From assembly GCA_027405735.1 (NCBI GenBank), contig JAPEHQ010000002.1, positions 3,712,177 through 3,776,176 of the forward strand: a stretch of DNA of 64,000 nt. Reading direction: 5' to 3'. Each line of letters starts with the position of its first letter. Positions within the stretch are counted from its first letter, which is position 1. The position numbers and the translations under genes are program-made. This document shows positions 34,718 to 47,226 of the stretch, in pieces. The DNA comes from Mucor racemosus. Taxonomy: Eukaryota; Mucoromycota; Mucoromycetes; Mucorales; Mucoraceae. The notes below the pieces were generated by a model. It ran no database searches and had not been told where the DNA came from. It saw only the letters and a program-made list of their open reading frames with translations.

Positions 34718-35201
34718 TGCAGTAAAATATGGGTGTAAAAAGCGATAAAGAATACTGTTAAAATCCTTCTTTATTAAAATATGGATAATGTGCAATAAAA
34801 TGGTTATTCTACGTCTCTATTTATATTATTTGGTGATTATTTACTATCTTGCAATTGCATTGCAATTGTCAACGATTCCATTAATTTTGAATATAAATGT
34901 TGGGTTGTTTGGTTATTGATTTGGTGGATCAAGAACGGTGTTTTAAATATAGTTTGTCAATCATGCTTTCAGAACAGCCCTTACTTGTTCTACTTGATAA
35001 GCATGTACTTTTTGTATATTTTATTTTGGATATCCCACATTACTTTAGTATTTTGACATCTCTTGTTTGAGTATTGTACCCTTGCTATCTTTATGCAATT
35101 GTCTATTTACTATATAGTCTTTATCTTTGATAGCATGGTTTCAAATGAGATGACATTTAATTTAGGTATTTTATGATGGGAATCTAGCTTAGTTCACTTC
35201 A
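34718..35201 (+). mobile_element. Solo LTR, family D, 484 bp
   Basis: TGCAGTAAAATATGG...TTAGTTCACTTCA, flanked by a perfect duplication CATAG (34713-34717 and 35202-35206). The related copy at 1868 (minus strand) lacks it: the two flanks are fused there as ACCATAGTTTTGATCGTAGC. A weaker relative lies at about 19550-19885. Confidence 0.82.
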
Positions 35202-35495
35202 CATAGTTTCGATCGTAGCTATGCTTGAAAACAAATCTTTTTACAGCTGACAACCGTAAACTAAAATAGCAAGTTTAAAGAAGGTCAATTTGTTTAAATT
35301 TTATTTGTGATAAAGTAACATATAATATAATTTTAGATTTGGCTTGCATATAAATTTGAGTAGTGAGTGTTATTTAAGTTTATGCTCGAGCAAAAATCAT
35401 TGTTGCTGTAAACATTATAGCTATAATCCTATAAACATATTTACAAATGATGATAATCGTAAATATATTGGTTCTTGGATGTATTGCTCTACATC
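35202..35495 (+). mobile_element. Family M element, continuation after LTR-D
   Basis: Reverse complement of about 1590-1870 (CTGACAACCGTAAACTAAAATAGC, split over the two sites, and TTTATGCTCGAGCAAAAATCATTG-like sequence). It ends near the truncated MITE position of the first copy. Confidence 0.6.
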
Positions 35496-36114
35496 AACAA
35501 CGTATTGAATTGCATTGTCTATAATCTAGCTATATTAATAATAAAAGCAAATGCAATTTAAAAACCCATCCCAGTAAAAAAATGCAATGGAATTTTGAAA
35601 ACGGCACGATGCTCATGTACAAACCGATTTGTGCCCATACGATCAGCTCATTATGCTCATGGTCAGATTTCTTATTATGCACAAATAGGGATAATGATAT
35701 GCTTATGGGCAATTCTACTACTGTCTTATGCATACATGGGATTAATGTCATGCACATGGACAGAATCTATAATTCTTCCCATTCAGGTTTAGCGTTGTGC
35801 TCGTGTGCAGTTTCTTTTGTCGTGCCCGTGTTCACCCTGTTATCTTTTTAGCATATTCAGTGGGCACAACAGCTCAGGATATAGTGTGCAGCTCATCTTG
35901 GCACAACGAAATTGTCTTGTGCAGCACAGGTCGGCCGTAGTAATGTCGTATTCAATAGATTGTAAGATGTAATGATACTGTAGAAGGTGATAACGTATAA
36001 TACTAGGTGGCATACAACGAAAACATCTAAATCAGATAATAACATATACCAACTCACCAATTACCCCAATTACCCCAATCTCATATTATTACATACTATA
36101 TCTAATCTCTCCCC
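35496..36114 (+). other. Anonymous stretch rich in GCTCATG/TGCACA motifs
   Basis: 35600-35930 is less AT-rich than its surroundings and repeats short words such as GCTCATG, CTTATG, TGCACA and TGTGCAG. This internal repetition resembles the sub-terminal region of hAT-like elements. I found no target duplication and no gene. Confidence 0.3.
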
Positions 36115-36480
36115 CGATGTGAACTACTGGCAGTCTTTCACGCACCAAATTGAATTAGTAATGAATAGCATGCATTTGGTGTGAGAACCAAGATTATGAA
36201 ATATAGAAACTTAACTATAATATAAAATTACAAACAACAATTATAGATAATTGTATAACCTGAATTAGTAATTGCTGATCCCTTTTTCCATCATCTTTTA
36301 AAGCCAAGAATATCAAATTAATGCATTAGTAATTTGAATTAAGCATTATTTAATATAAATACCACAATGATCATCCATCGAGTAGATGGATCGTCGCTTT
36401 ACTTTATACCTTGAATAAACTTAGAAGAGTTATAATTATGTTTCCCACAGCTTTTTTTTTATAATTACGTTTTTGTAGCA
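36115..36480 (+). mobile_element. Solo LTR, family B, without MITE
   Basis: Aligns end to end with the LTR at 4598 minus its MITE and serves as the empty-site reference. The end TTTTGTAGCA is intact. The first base is changed (CGATGTG for TGATGTG), and the flanks are both C/T-rich (TCTCC) but not an exact duplication. Confidence 0.8.
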
Positions 36481-38190
36481 TCTCCCGAATCCATATTTAT
36501 ACCCCAACATATAATATTTATATGTGACCATTTAGAAAACATATAAATGAACAGCATCAGTAAATTAATAAAATGTATCTTTCAGCAGAGTATTTTTCGT
36601 TATACAGTAGCATCTTCTGATATAACAGTCCCTATTCTCATATAAAGTTAGAGGTTATTAGTTATTAGGATTGAAATTCGCTCGCTGAGATAGGGCTTCT
36701 GTCATTGATTTTTTACCGTCGTAAAGAGTAGACTTTAGATGAGTTTCAGACGGTATTCGAATATTTTCGCCCAATATTGAGTCGGATTACGTGAGATGTT
36801 CCAAGAAATGTACCTTCACTCTATAGGCCTTTGATATCTCTCGGAAAATAGAAATATTAATACCAGAATATAAGTGCATTGGCCTAACATTGACCAAGAT
36901 TGATCCAAAATTAGTTATAAAAAATTGAGCATCTAAATAAGATGCCAACTTTCTGTATTCACAAGATAGATCTAACTGAGAGCTACTCTGTATTTTTTGT
37001 TCCAGCAAAATAATGATTTTTCGTTGAGATAATCAAAATAATAGTTTATATTACAGCTTGAAGCCAATGATAGCTGAGTTCCAAAATTGATTTGTCAAAT
37101 TGATCAAAGATGATCAAAAAAACAAAATCTTTTAATTGCTCATGAACTGCTTAGTTAGTTAAGCTAACATATTAAATAGTTTTTGTACAGTTTTGGATTC
37201 TGCATTCATTTAAACAAAATTCAGACAAATGCTTGACGTTAAATTTTGAGTAAAATGCTATTGAATATGTGGAGGTTTTTTGAAGGTACACATCACTTTT
37301 TATAAGTATGTTTGAAATATAAGTAATGGAAATGATGCGCAGCAAAATTATCTATCGATCTAGCCATTACCAAACCTTCTAGCCTCATTTTTGGTAAAGA
37401 AAAGACGTTTTTGTCAATTTTTTTTCAAATTCAGAATTTGGGATGAGGGCATATAGGGGAAAAATTGAAGCAAAATGCGATGGTATTCTTTTGTACACAT
37501 TTTTGAGGATATCTCGATGAAAAATTAACATTTTAAAAAGAACTAAATTGGGTCCGATAAAGCTCAATGAGGTCGATGAAATGATTATAAAAAATGCTGC
37601 TCATTATAACGATTATTTCAAAATCTATTACAAAGAAATTCAAAAAAAAAGAAATAAAAAAAAAGCATTGGGAAGTTCTTCATATTTTCAAAACAAGTAA
37701 GTTTTATTATTAGAAAGTGTATTTTAATTTTTTGTTGAGATATCAATGCTCAAATGTTTGACTTTTTAGTAGTAAAAGTAGCAATGAAATCTGAAACATT
37801 AGTATTAAAAGAATCTATTCCATCTGATACCGAATGATTATTTTAGAAAATGCACCTCTGTATTAGACTGAAACATCTCAAGTACATATATGTGTATTAC
37901 GTATTACGTATTACGTATATTTTAATTTTGTTATTGTTCATTAAAAAATAAGTTGAACAGAGATCATAACTTGGACCTATATATTTAAATTAAAGGTGGC
38001 ATATTGCACCTGTTTTTAAATTTGATGAGTCGAGTAAATCATTTTCAGGATCGAGTAGCACAATATATCCAATTCATATCTATTTTGCAGAGCCCACGGC
38101 ATATATTACATTTTGTTTAGTAAGGGGCTAATTAGGAAAAAGCTGGGGCGCTCCGATTTTGAAGACTATTATAGGATATATGCAATGAAA
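36481..38190 (+). mobile_element. Diverged long-inverted-repeat-family copy, right-arm orientation
   Basis: Aligns with about 5700-6270 and 6640-8130 but lacks the hAT element and other insertions. Examples are CGCCCAATATTGAGTCGG, TACCAGAATATAAGTGCATT, TCAAAATAATAGTTTATATTACAGC and CTATCGATC near 37356. Frames are broken throughout. A tandem TACGTATTACGTATTACG lies near 37900. Confidence 0.7.
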
Positions 38191-38266
38191 TAAAATTCGA
38201 GAGCGCCTTCGTTGAAATGTTGATGAATACAGGTGGTGGTATACTTTATCATATTTCGTCTATGGC

Positions 38267-38299
<33 letters not shown>

Positions 38300-39141
38300 C
38301 CATGAATGGACGCCATGTGAATCAAACAGAAGTATAATAGACGTAGATTCACTAATGTTATTCATTAAATTCTAAAACGTGATAAGAAATGTTGAAACGT
38401 CTCGAAAAATCATGAAATCTTGATTAATTTTGAGCATTTGAAGGATTTTTATCAACTCAAGTCGTGTCGGAAATCAACAATTCCAACACATTTTTCAATA
38501 TCTTAAATTTCTATCTTTTGTTCACATGTAGGAAAAAGGCGTTGTATTCTAGCGAGAAAAAAAGAGAAGATTTAATTATTTCACGATATTCAAAACCCGG
38601 ATTTAAATCCGAATTAAAATGATATGATAAATATGCTCGAGAAAAGCGTAGCCAATAACAATATATCCATCTTGCATGGATGCAATTCTTAACTGAGTAA
38701 TGATACATGGAAAAATTTGGCCGATTACGAGGTTATGATCTATTTTGCAATAGCATTTGGCATGCTGTTCCATCATATTCAACTGGTCATTAAACAATGT
38801 GACGTGGCTACAGGACCTCCATTTGGTTCCAGCAGCAATGTATCTTCATTCTTTTTCTTTCTTTACTTTGTTCTTGTACACTTTTCTTCTTCAAAAACTG
38901 CAAATCTGTAACAAGAATAGGTAAACAACTATATAGTTTGAAAAAGCAATAGCATATAATCCCAAATATCTCCATTTCCTTTCTTTATATTTCAATTGCA
39001 AGATTGATAAAAGACTAACAGAGAGTATATCCTAATCCAAAACTCATTTAGTATATACTCTATTTTAAACACACACACACACACACATATATATCTAAAA
39101 GAAAACAAAAAAAAAAAAGCTACCATTTACAAAGCAACCTT
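38191..39141 (+). other. Spacer and promoter region of the HECT ligase gene
   Basis: Contains a run of about 28 T at 38271-38296, then unmatched sequence. 38790-39141 should hold the UFD4 promoter and leader. A (CA)n tract at about 39070-39086 followed by TATATATC and an A-run precedes the ATG. No other gene is seen. Confidence 0.4.
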
Positions 39142-42100
39142 ATGGAGCAAAAGTCCAAAGCTTCAAAACGTACGACAAGAAAAGACTCTTCTAAAACTCA
39201 GCATCCCGATATTACTACTCAACGTTATAGTTTAAGAAACAGAAAAGGGTCTCCAGTAATTCCAAGGTAATCATTTAGAAAACCTTGATATCGTCGATAT
39301 AGTATTGACCTATAAAAACTAGATCTCAGAAAAGAAAATTTGAACAAGGACAACAGAATTTAATTGAAAAGAAACCCAAGATGGATAATTCTAGTATCAA
39401 CAGCAAAGGAAAACAAAAGGCTGAAGATAAGGCAACATTAAAGTAAGGAGAAAAAAATAATCAATGTAACACAATAAGACTCAACCTCTCATTTAAAATA
39501 GTAAAAACTTGGATATGAAACAAGATGATTCCTTGGATGATTATAACAATGACAATCATGATGATGAAGTTCAAGAAGACGATGAAGATGAGGACCATAA
39601 TGGCAATGAAGTAGATGAAATGCATTTTGACCAAGATCAAGAAAATGAAGATGGCAATTCTTCATTAATTGATCTAGATGACGAGGATCAAAATGATGAT
39701 CATGTCCATGAGAATGAAGAAGACGAAGATGAAGAAGACCAAGACCAAGACCAAGACGAAGACGAAGACGAAGACGATGATGACAATGAATTGTCTCGTG
39801 TAAGAAGAACACTTGGCCTTCAAATGCAAGGATTATTTGGCGGAACGATGTCTTCTGATTTTGGTAGATTTAAATCCATCTTGGCAAGTCTTAAAAACAA
39901 CGATGATCCCACTATGCAATTGATTGCACTCCAGGAATTAGCAGAAATTCTTTCAGTCAGTAGCGAAGACAATTTAGCTGGCTATTTTTCAAGTGATAGT
40001 TTTGCTAGAGAATTAGTTAGAATTATGAAAGGACCAGATGACATGTTGTCCCAAGTCGGTACCGGTAATGATGACATGGATGAAGATATGATGCTTGCTT
40101 TAGCAATGAGCGAAGGTTTTTCAGGTGGTAATCCAGAAGTTATGTTGCTTGCCTGTCGTTGTATTTCCAATTTATTAGAAGCAATGCCAACCGCTGTTAC
40201 AAGCGTTGTTTCTCATGGTGCTATTCGTGTTCTCTGTCAAAAGTTGAAATCGATTCAGTATATTGATTTAGCAGAACAAGCTCTTTATGCTCTTGAAAAA
40301 ATCGCAGCACAACTTCCTCGCGCAGTTGTTCATGAGGGTGGTCTTGGCGCAGCATTAATGTATTTCGACTTTTTCAGTATTCATGCTCAACGTACTGCAT
40401 TACGTACTGCATCCAATTGTATGCGTGGTATTGATTTGGACTCATTTCCTCAAGTAATGGAAGTAGTGCCAACATTGATGAATACTATGAATTATTCAGA
40501 TAGATCAGTGATTGAATTAAGTTGTCTTTGTTGGGTCAGAATATCTGAAAGTTACCGTAGCAACAAGGAGTATTTGGAACGTGCAATTACAGTTGATCTA
40601 TTAAAAGTTTTATATGGATTATTGCCTGTTCCTGGCAACTCAAATGCAGTTCATCCATCAACTTTTCAAGATTTATTACGTATATTTCGATCAATTTCCA
40701 AGGCATCACCTCAACTTGGATTTGAATTATTGAAATTAAACATGATTGAAGGCCTTTGTCAAATCTTGACTGGTACCTCAGCACCGGTACCACACCAACA
40801 TATCACATTGGATTCAAAATGGCGTGATTCTATTCCAACTATTATGAAAATTATTGTTGATTTATTACCACCATTACCAAAAGATGATATGTTTAGCTCA
40901 AGAAGATTCAGATCGGTTGGTAGTCGTACTCGCTCATCTTCCTCTTCAGCAGTAGAAATTACAATTGATTCTAGAATTACTTGGTTTAACGAAAACCCTG
41001 ATATCATGTTAACATTGGATACCTACTTATTTCCACTTATATTGGACATATATGCATCTACTGTCAATTTAAGATTACGTCAACTTGTAACTCACACTTG
41101 TGTCAAGCTTCTTCAATTTTCAAAAGCTGATACTTTGCAAATGGTATTGAAAGACGTATCATTATCAAGCTTCTTATCTGGTATTTTGACTCGCCAAGAA
41201 CATCCTGTATTATTGATTGATGCTCTTTATCAAACAGAGTTATTGATTAAAAAGTTGCCAAAGGTATACCCCTTTTTATTTGAAAGAGAAGGTGTTTTGC
41301 ATGAGATTGAATTAATCTCCAAATTACCTTTTAACGAAGATGAAGTGATCACCTCTACGACAAATACAGCAACCTCCAACGCACAACATAAACCAGAACA
41401 GGCTACTCAACCTAGTGAAGATACCAATAATACCACTGTTGATGAAAGTGATGATACAACAACAGATGCAGATAAGCAAATCAATAAAAATTCCAAAGAA
41501 GATGACGATGAGGATGACGAAGATGAAGACGAAAGTGATGTAAATGGTAAATTAGCAAGTTCATCTTCCAACAATAAATCAGCTTCTTCATCACAAAGAA
41601 GATTGTTTGATAGCAACGGTTTACAAGCCATGATACGCAACCATCACTTTTTACAACAACAACAACAGCAGCATCGTCATAGACATCATTCATTAGAAAA
41701 CGAAAAAGGTGTTGGTCGTGGATCTACTCGTAAATATATCATTCAACTTGCTCAACATTTCGTCAAGAATTATTTCCATCAACAACAAGATAATCGCGGC
41801 AGCAGTTTGAAGGAAATTTTGCAATTTACAAATGATATTTTACATCCTACAACAGAAGATCCAGCTTCTGAAAAAACACTTATTCGACTTTCTGCTTATT
41901 TACGTGATTCCATCATGGGGATTAGTAGTTTCGAATTGATCAATTCAGGCTTAATGAAGGCTTTGTTGACTTATTTAACTAGTGATAACCTCAAGACCCC
42001 TTTGACTAAACGCGTTCAAGTATTTGAGTCTATCTTTGTACAACAACCTGACATTGATGCAGAAGGAAACAATGCTTTAAAGAAGTTAGTTGTTCGATTG

Positions 42101-44631
42101 CAAGATATTTTAAGTCGTTTTGAAACCTTTGAAGTGGTGACGCCTTTGGAGTCTTCTTCTAATGATAGTTTGCGTAATCCTACTAGTATGTTGGCAAAGC
42201 AATTGCGATTAAGATTAAGTGGTACAAGTGATGATATCCCCAGTAGTTTCAAGCAATTGATGGTATCGACTCATGCTGTTGCTACATTTAGAGTACTTGA
42301 AGACTATTTACTTGCACGTATAAGCGCTACGTCAATATTGTGTGATATGGAAGATGACGATGAAAATGATATTGATAATGATGAGGGCGAAGATGATGAA
42401 GATCGTTTGCTTTTAGAAAGAGAAGGCATGGATGTAGATGATGAAGAAGTTGACAATGACGATACAGTCATGAGCGAGACCGTAATTGTTAAAAAAGAAG
42501 ATACAGAAGATGATGATGACGAGGAAGAAATGACAGAAAAAGTTGCTTCTACTTCTACTTCTACAACTGCTACTGCCGCTGCTTCTGCTTCTGCTTCTAC
42601 TGCTGCTAGTAATCCTACAACCACCAAAAAAGAAAAGAAAGATGGCGAATGGAAGATTCGTTTCTCTTTAAATGGTACTACTATTTCTAATGATTCCACA
42701 GTATATGCCGCAGTGCATCAAAATGAAATGAACAATGGTACATCTCAAGTGGGACGTAATATTTGGTCATCATCTCACCCCATCTCATTTGAACGTGTAT
42801 GGGTTTCTGGCACTAATGCTAATGACGAAGAATCTAAAAAGGCTGTTGTTGTTGGTCAATTGAATGATATCTCTAAACCAAAGGAATTAAAGGAAGATTC
42901 AACCTGTTATCAAGTACTTGGTCTGCTCAAAGCTTTATCATCTGCCATCTCAAAGCGCACTAATGGTATAACACCTCAAGATTTTGTTAATCGCAAATTG
43001 ACTGCAAAGGCAAATCGTCAGTTAGAAGAACCTTTGATTGTTGCTAGCTCTTGCTTACCCACTTGGATCTATTGGCTTATGAGCGAAATGCCTTTCTTGT
43101 TCCCATTCGAAACACGTTACTTGTTTATTCAAAGCACTTCATTCGGTTATGCTCGTTTAATTGCACGTTGGCAAAGCCTTCAAATGCGCAATAATACTCA
43201 AAATGGACCTCGTAATGATAATGCGGATCAGCAACCTGTCTTGGGTCGTATGGAGAGACAAAAGGTTCGAATTATGCGTACACAAATGCTTGAATCTGCA
43301 GTAAAGATTTTAGATCTGTTTGGAAGCTCACCAACTGTACTTGAAATTGAATACATGGGCGAAGAAGGTACTGGTATGGGCCCTACTTTGGAATTCTATG
43401 CAGCTACATCAAAAGAATTCAGCAAGCACTCTTTGAATATGTGGCGTGGATCTAACAAGGCTGAAAAGGGTCATGTAGAAGCTCCTTTTGGCTTATTCCC
43501 TAAAACTTGCACTAAACCTGGTTCAAGATCTGCCAAGAAAGTTATTTATTTATTCAAGACATTGGGTCAATTCATTGCCAAAGGTTTATTAGATTTTAGA
43601 ATCATTGATATCCCATTCAACCCTGCTTTCTTTAAAGTTGCTTTGGATCACATCAACCCTAGCCCAGAGCTTTTGATGGTAAGAATGTTAAAGCAATATA
43701 GCTTTCAATTATTAATTATTTACTCTTTTTTTTTTTATATATATATTCAGGAAATCGATCCTCAATTAGCCAAATCCATCCGTATGTTAAGTTCGTACGT
43801 AGACCAAAAACGCGATATTTATCAAGACAGTTCAAAGGTACGTATGCATTATTCTTTTTTTTTTTTATCATTTTACAAACATTTTTAATTAGACATTGGA
43901 GCAAAAGTCTATCGAGACAAAGAATATTGAGGTAGATGGTGCTAGATTGGAAGACCTTTGCCTAGATTTTACACTTCCTGGAGATAGCAAATATGAATTA
44001 AAGGTACATTATCAAATTTTGCGTACAATTTATCAATGAAAAATGTATTTACATGGCCCTTTCTTGTTAGACCGGTGGATCAGATATTCCAGTAACAATT
44101 AATAATGTAGAGGAATATATTGATTTGGTTCAAGATTCAATTGCTGGTTCTGGCATTTCACAACAGATAAACGCTTTCAGAGATGGATTCAATGGATTAT
44201 TCGCTATCGACGATTTGAAATTATTGACACATTCTGAACTGGTTTCGTTATTTGGTAAAGCATCAGAAGATTGGAGCTATGTTACTTTATCCAATACTAT
44301 CAGAGCAGATCATGGATTCACAATGGAAAGTGACCCTGTTAAATTCTTATTGGAAATTCTTTCAAATTTCAATGATATAGAAAAAAGACAATTTCTTCAA
44401 TTTACTACAGGTTCACCAAGATTACCTATTGGCGGTTGGAAAGCACTTCGACCTGTATTTACAGTTGTATGTAAAATCCCTGAAACCCCTTTGACACCTG
44501 ACGACTATTTACCATCTGTAATGACTTGCGCCAATTACTTCAAAATGCCTGCCTACACATCAAAAGAAATTATGCTTCAAAGATTATTGACATCAATGAA
44601 AGAAGGACAAAGCAGCTTTTTACTTTCTTGA
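39142..44631 (+). CDS. UFD4: HECT-type E3 ubiquitin ligase, Ufd4/TRIP12 family
   Basis: Transfers ubiquitin to substrates through a thioester, in the ubiquitin-fusion-degradation and N-degron pathways in relatives. Six exons: 39142-39266, 39323-39442, 39502-43678, 43751-43837, 43893-44003 and 44071-44631, giving about 1726 residues. The N-terminus is basic, followed by a very acidic stretch (about 85-175). Armadillo-like helices follow at about 190-560 (LLACRCISNLLEAMP, QALYALEKIAAQLP). The middle is low-complexity with acidic, serine and glutamine runs. The C-terminal HECT domain starts near residue 1340 (VLEIEYMGEEGTGMGPTLEF) and ends with the catalytic motif MTCANYFKMP, Cys at about 1693. 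The first ATG is the one at 39142: it gives two short exons that splice in frame into the long third exon. Confidence 0.95.
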
Positions 44632-47226
44632 TATGTATATACTGCTTTTTTCTCCTCGATCTCTCATTTAGTAATGCACACAATTCATTTTTACACATTT
44701 ATATATTATACACACCTTCTCATTTTGCACTCTTTCTTTTTTTCTTCTTTTCTTATGATCAATCAAATACCACACGGTAATGCAATATCTCACAACTTTT
44801 TATATAAGAATAAATCGAAAATAACCTATGTAAATCATTGAATTTTCAATGCAATTGAATTGAAATAGTCCTTCTAAAACACATGTACAATAAAACAACT
44901 GGATTTCCTTTTTAAAGTATAACGAGCTACGGTATACTACACCGCCACGTTCAGATAAATTTACCCTTTACTAAAGCGGCGCATATCTCGTGCTGCCGCA
45001 GGCCATACAGTTTTAAAATAAAGTGATAAATATAGGTGATCTTACGAGGATATAGTTATTTTTGTTCCCCCAAAAGATTTATACCATTCAAAATTAACAC
45101 AAGTTGCAATCCTCATATAAAACTATCCTTTTTTGAGGCCTAGGTCAACTGCATAATACCATCAATTTGATGTTTGTTGAGCAATCTTCAAGTAGATTCC
45201 TTGGAACATTTCAGCTAAACCAGAAATATTTTATATTCTGCTTTTGAAATCCAAAATCGAGAAAAATTGATCGAAAAATTTCAATCCTTTAAATACGCGA
45301 CAAATACATGGTAGGTTGGGTTAGCACATTAAGCCATTGATGTGAATCTTTACATTCGGTATCGAATGGGTTAAGTTTCAAAAGAAAATTTCTCGCAAAA
45401 TAAACCGTAAAATCAGGATGAAATTTTGAAGGTTTCTATGTATTTTCCTATAAATTTCAAAATATTTCATAGATTACAGTTATTTCAGATTTTGGCCCAC
45501 AAAATTATCTACATACTGACATATTGCATGCACCTATAGCTGCATTTTCTGTGGAGTAATACAAATTTTTGCATGGTTTTTTAAGATTCCAAAAAAAAAA
45601 AAGGACATAATGTGCATGGAAATTATCTGGATGAACTGATTCGCCAACTTTTTTACACCCTTTTTTTCATTTCTCCATCAAAAATTGAGATATTTTAGAA
45701 AACTAAATTAGTATAGATAGAGATAAATTAGGGCTATTACCTGAACATATAAAAAGTTGCAGTCAATAAACTAATAATTTTAGAATATCAATAAGAGGTA
45801 AAACCTGAAATTCATAAATGTTCTGGGACTTAAATATTTTAAAGAGCGTGTTTAAATACAGGCTTTACGCTTGAAATTTAGACGTTTTTATTATTTTTTT
45901 GACGAAACAGAAATAAAATTTAGACAAAATAGAGATAAAAATTTGTATGAAATGGGAATGAGATTTTAGATAAAATTAGTGTCAAATTCACATTAAAATG
46001 AGATAAATATGTAGATTCAATCAAGCAATGTATTTCTGGACCATCATCATCATCTTCTTTATTTAAACCCCGACGTTTGGTGATGTTAAAAATTGCAACA
46101 GATGGAAACAAATGCTAGCAATTACATAAAATCAGTACATAGTTGTAAGGTATTTATCATATATCGACTGCTTGGATACCCGGTAAGTACCAATTAATAT
46201 ATTAAAATCTCATATTGTACATTGCCTCCACACGTAAAGGCGGCTTTTTATCCTCTCTTTTTTTTTCTTCTTATTCTCTACATCCCATCATCTGCAACAA
46301 TCGATAATGTACAGATCCTTAATTTTAAATAAAATTCAAGCAGTAAAGACGAGCAAAGAGTCAGGTATAAAGTATAAAATCTTTGAAAGGCAGTTTATTT
46401 TTTACAATCATTATTGACTTGGGGGAGAAACCACAGCCGACATGCAAGGATTGTAAAGAAATTGGCCACTATAGCAAGAAATACTACAAATGTAGACTTT
46501 ATAAAGAAGGCCATAAAGTAAATTATAGGTTTTCTAATTCTTTTGATAGTTGGCACAAGTAAGAAGCGACAAAGTTCAGCGATCAAGAATGTCGTAATAA
46601 ATACGGCTTTTTCCTTTGGGAGATTTAAATCATTACAGGCAAGTTATAAATATTATTACTATTCAACTGAAGACTAATTTCATTTTCATTACATCCAAAC
46701 TTTATCCTCACTACATCCCAATTTTATTCTTATTTCATCCCAAATTTTACTTATTTTGTCTGAATTTGAAGTAGAAATACTGTAAGCAGATCCTACCTAA
46801 ATCAACACTGTTCTTAATGTTTCACTGATATACAGGAAAGTTCTGATAATAAAACAGCAAATGCTAAATTTAGATGTAGCACCTCAGGTATAAGATCATA
46901 TTTTTTGTTTTTCAGTTTATTATAAAAATAAAAAAGTGGAAATTAGAAATCACTTTTTTTAGACCTGAAAACGCTGTAAACTGAAGTTTCGAAATTAATT
47001 TTATTTACACGTTAAGATACCATCTAATTACAAAGTAAAAGAATAAATTATGTTACAGGCAAAAGGCATCAGCTGCCCACATTGAATTTCGAGTTAAAAG
47101 TGTAGGAGTACAGAATGATTGATTCTCAATTGGTGTGTGTTACTATTTACCTCACAGAGTCTATAAATGTGGCTGTAACGCTTGAATTGACCCCCTCTTT
47201 TTTTTAACTCTACAACAATCATCTTT
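44632..47226 (+). other. Intergenic region between UFD4 and calcineurin A
   Basis: About 2.6 kb without an intact gene. At 46436-46560 a short plus-strand frame reads TCKDCKEIGHYSKKYYKCRL, which resembles a CCHC zinc knuckle of a mobile-element protein; the surroundings are broken. The last 200 bases before 47227 should contain the calcineurin promoter. Nothing else is matched. Confidence 0.4.

Noticed and set aside
35582..35851. Open frames with Cys/His content (CAHTISSLCSW)
   Set aside because: They are short, without homologous features, in a stretch with repeated GCTCATG words; more likely repeat sequence.
39502..39511. Start of the HECT ligase at the beginning of the long third exon (codon at 39509)
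   Set aside because: That codon is TTG; two upstream exons beginning at the ATG at 39142 splice in frame and give a plausible basic N-terminus.
39489..39812. Antisense His/Leu-rich open frame
   Set aside because: It is the shadow of the Asp/Glu-rich GAT/GAA codons of the HECT ligase; similar shadows lie opposite 41407-41693 and 42304-42699.
22319..44631. UBP12 and UFD4 as a linked ubiquitin gene cluster
   Set aside because: They are 13 kb apart on opposite strands with transposon debris between; proximity is most simply chance.
44777..47226. A missed gene in the 2.6-kb gap between UFD4 and calcineurin
   Set aside because: All frames are short and lack splice-compatible neighbours; only a zinc-knuckle-like scrap stands out.
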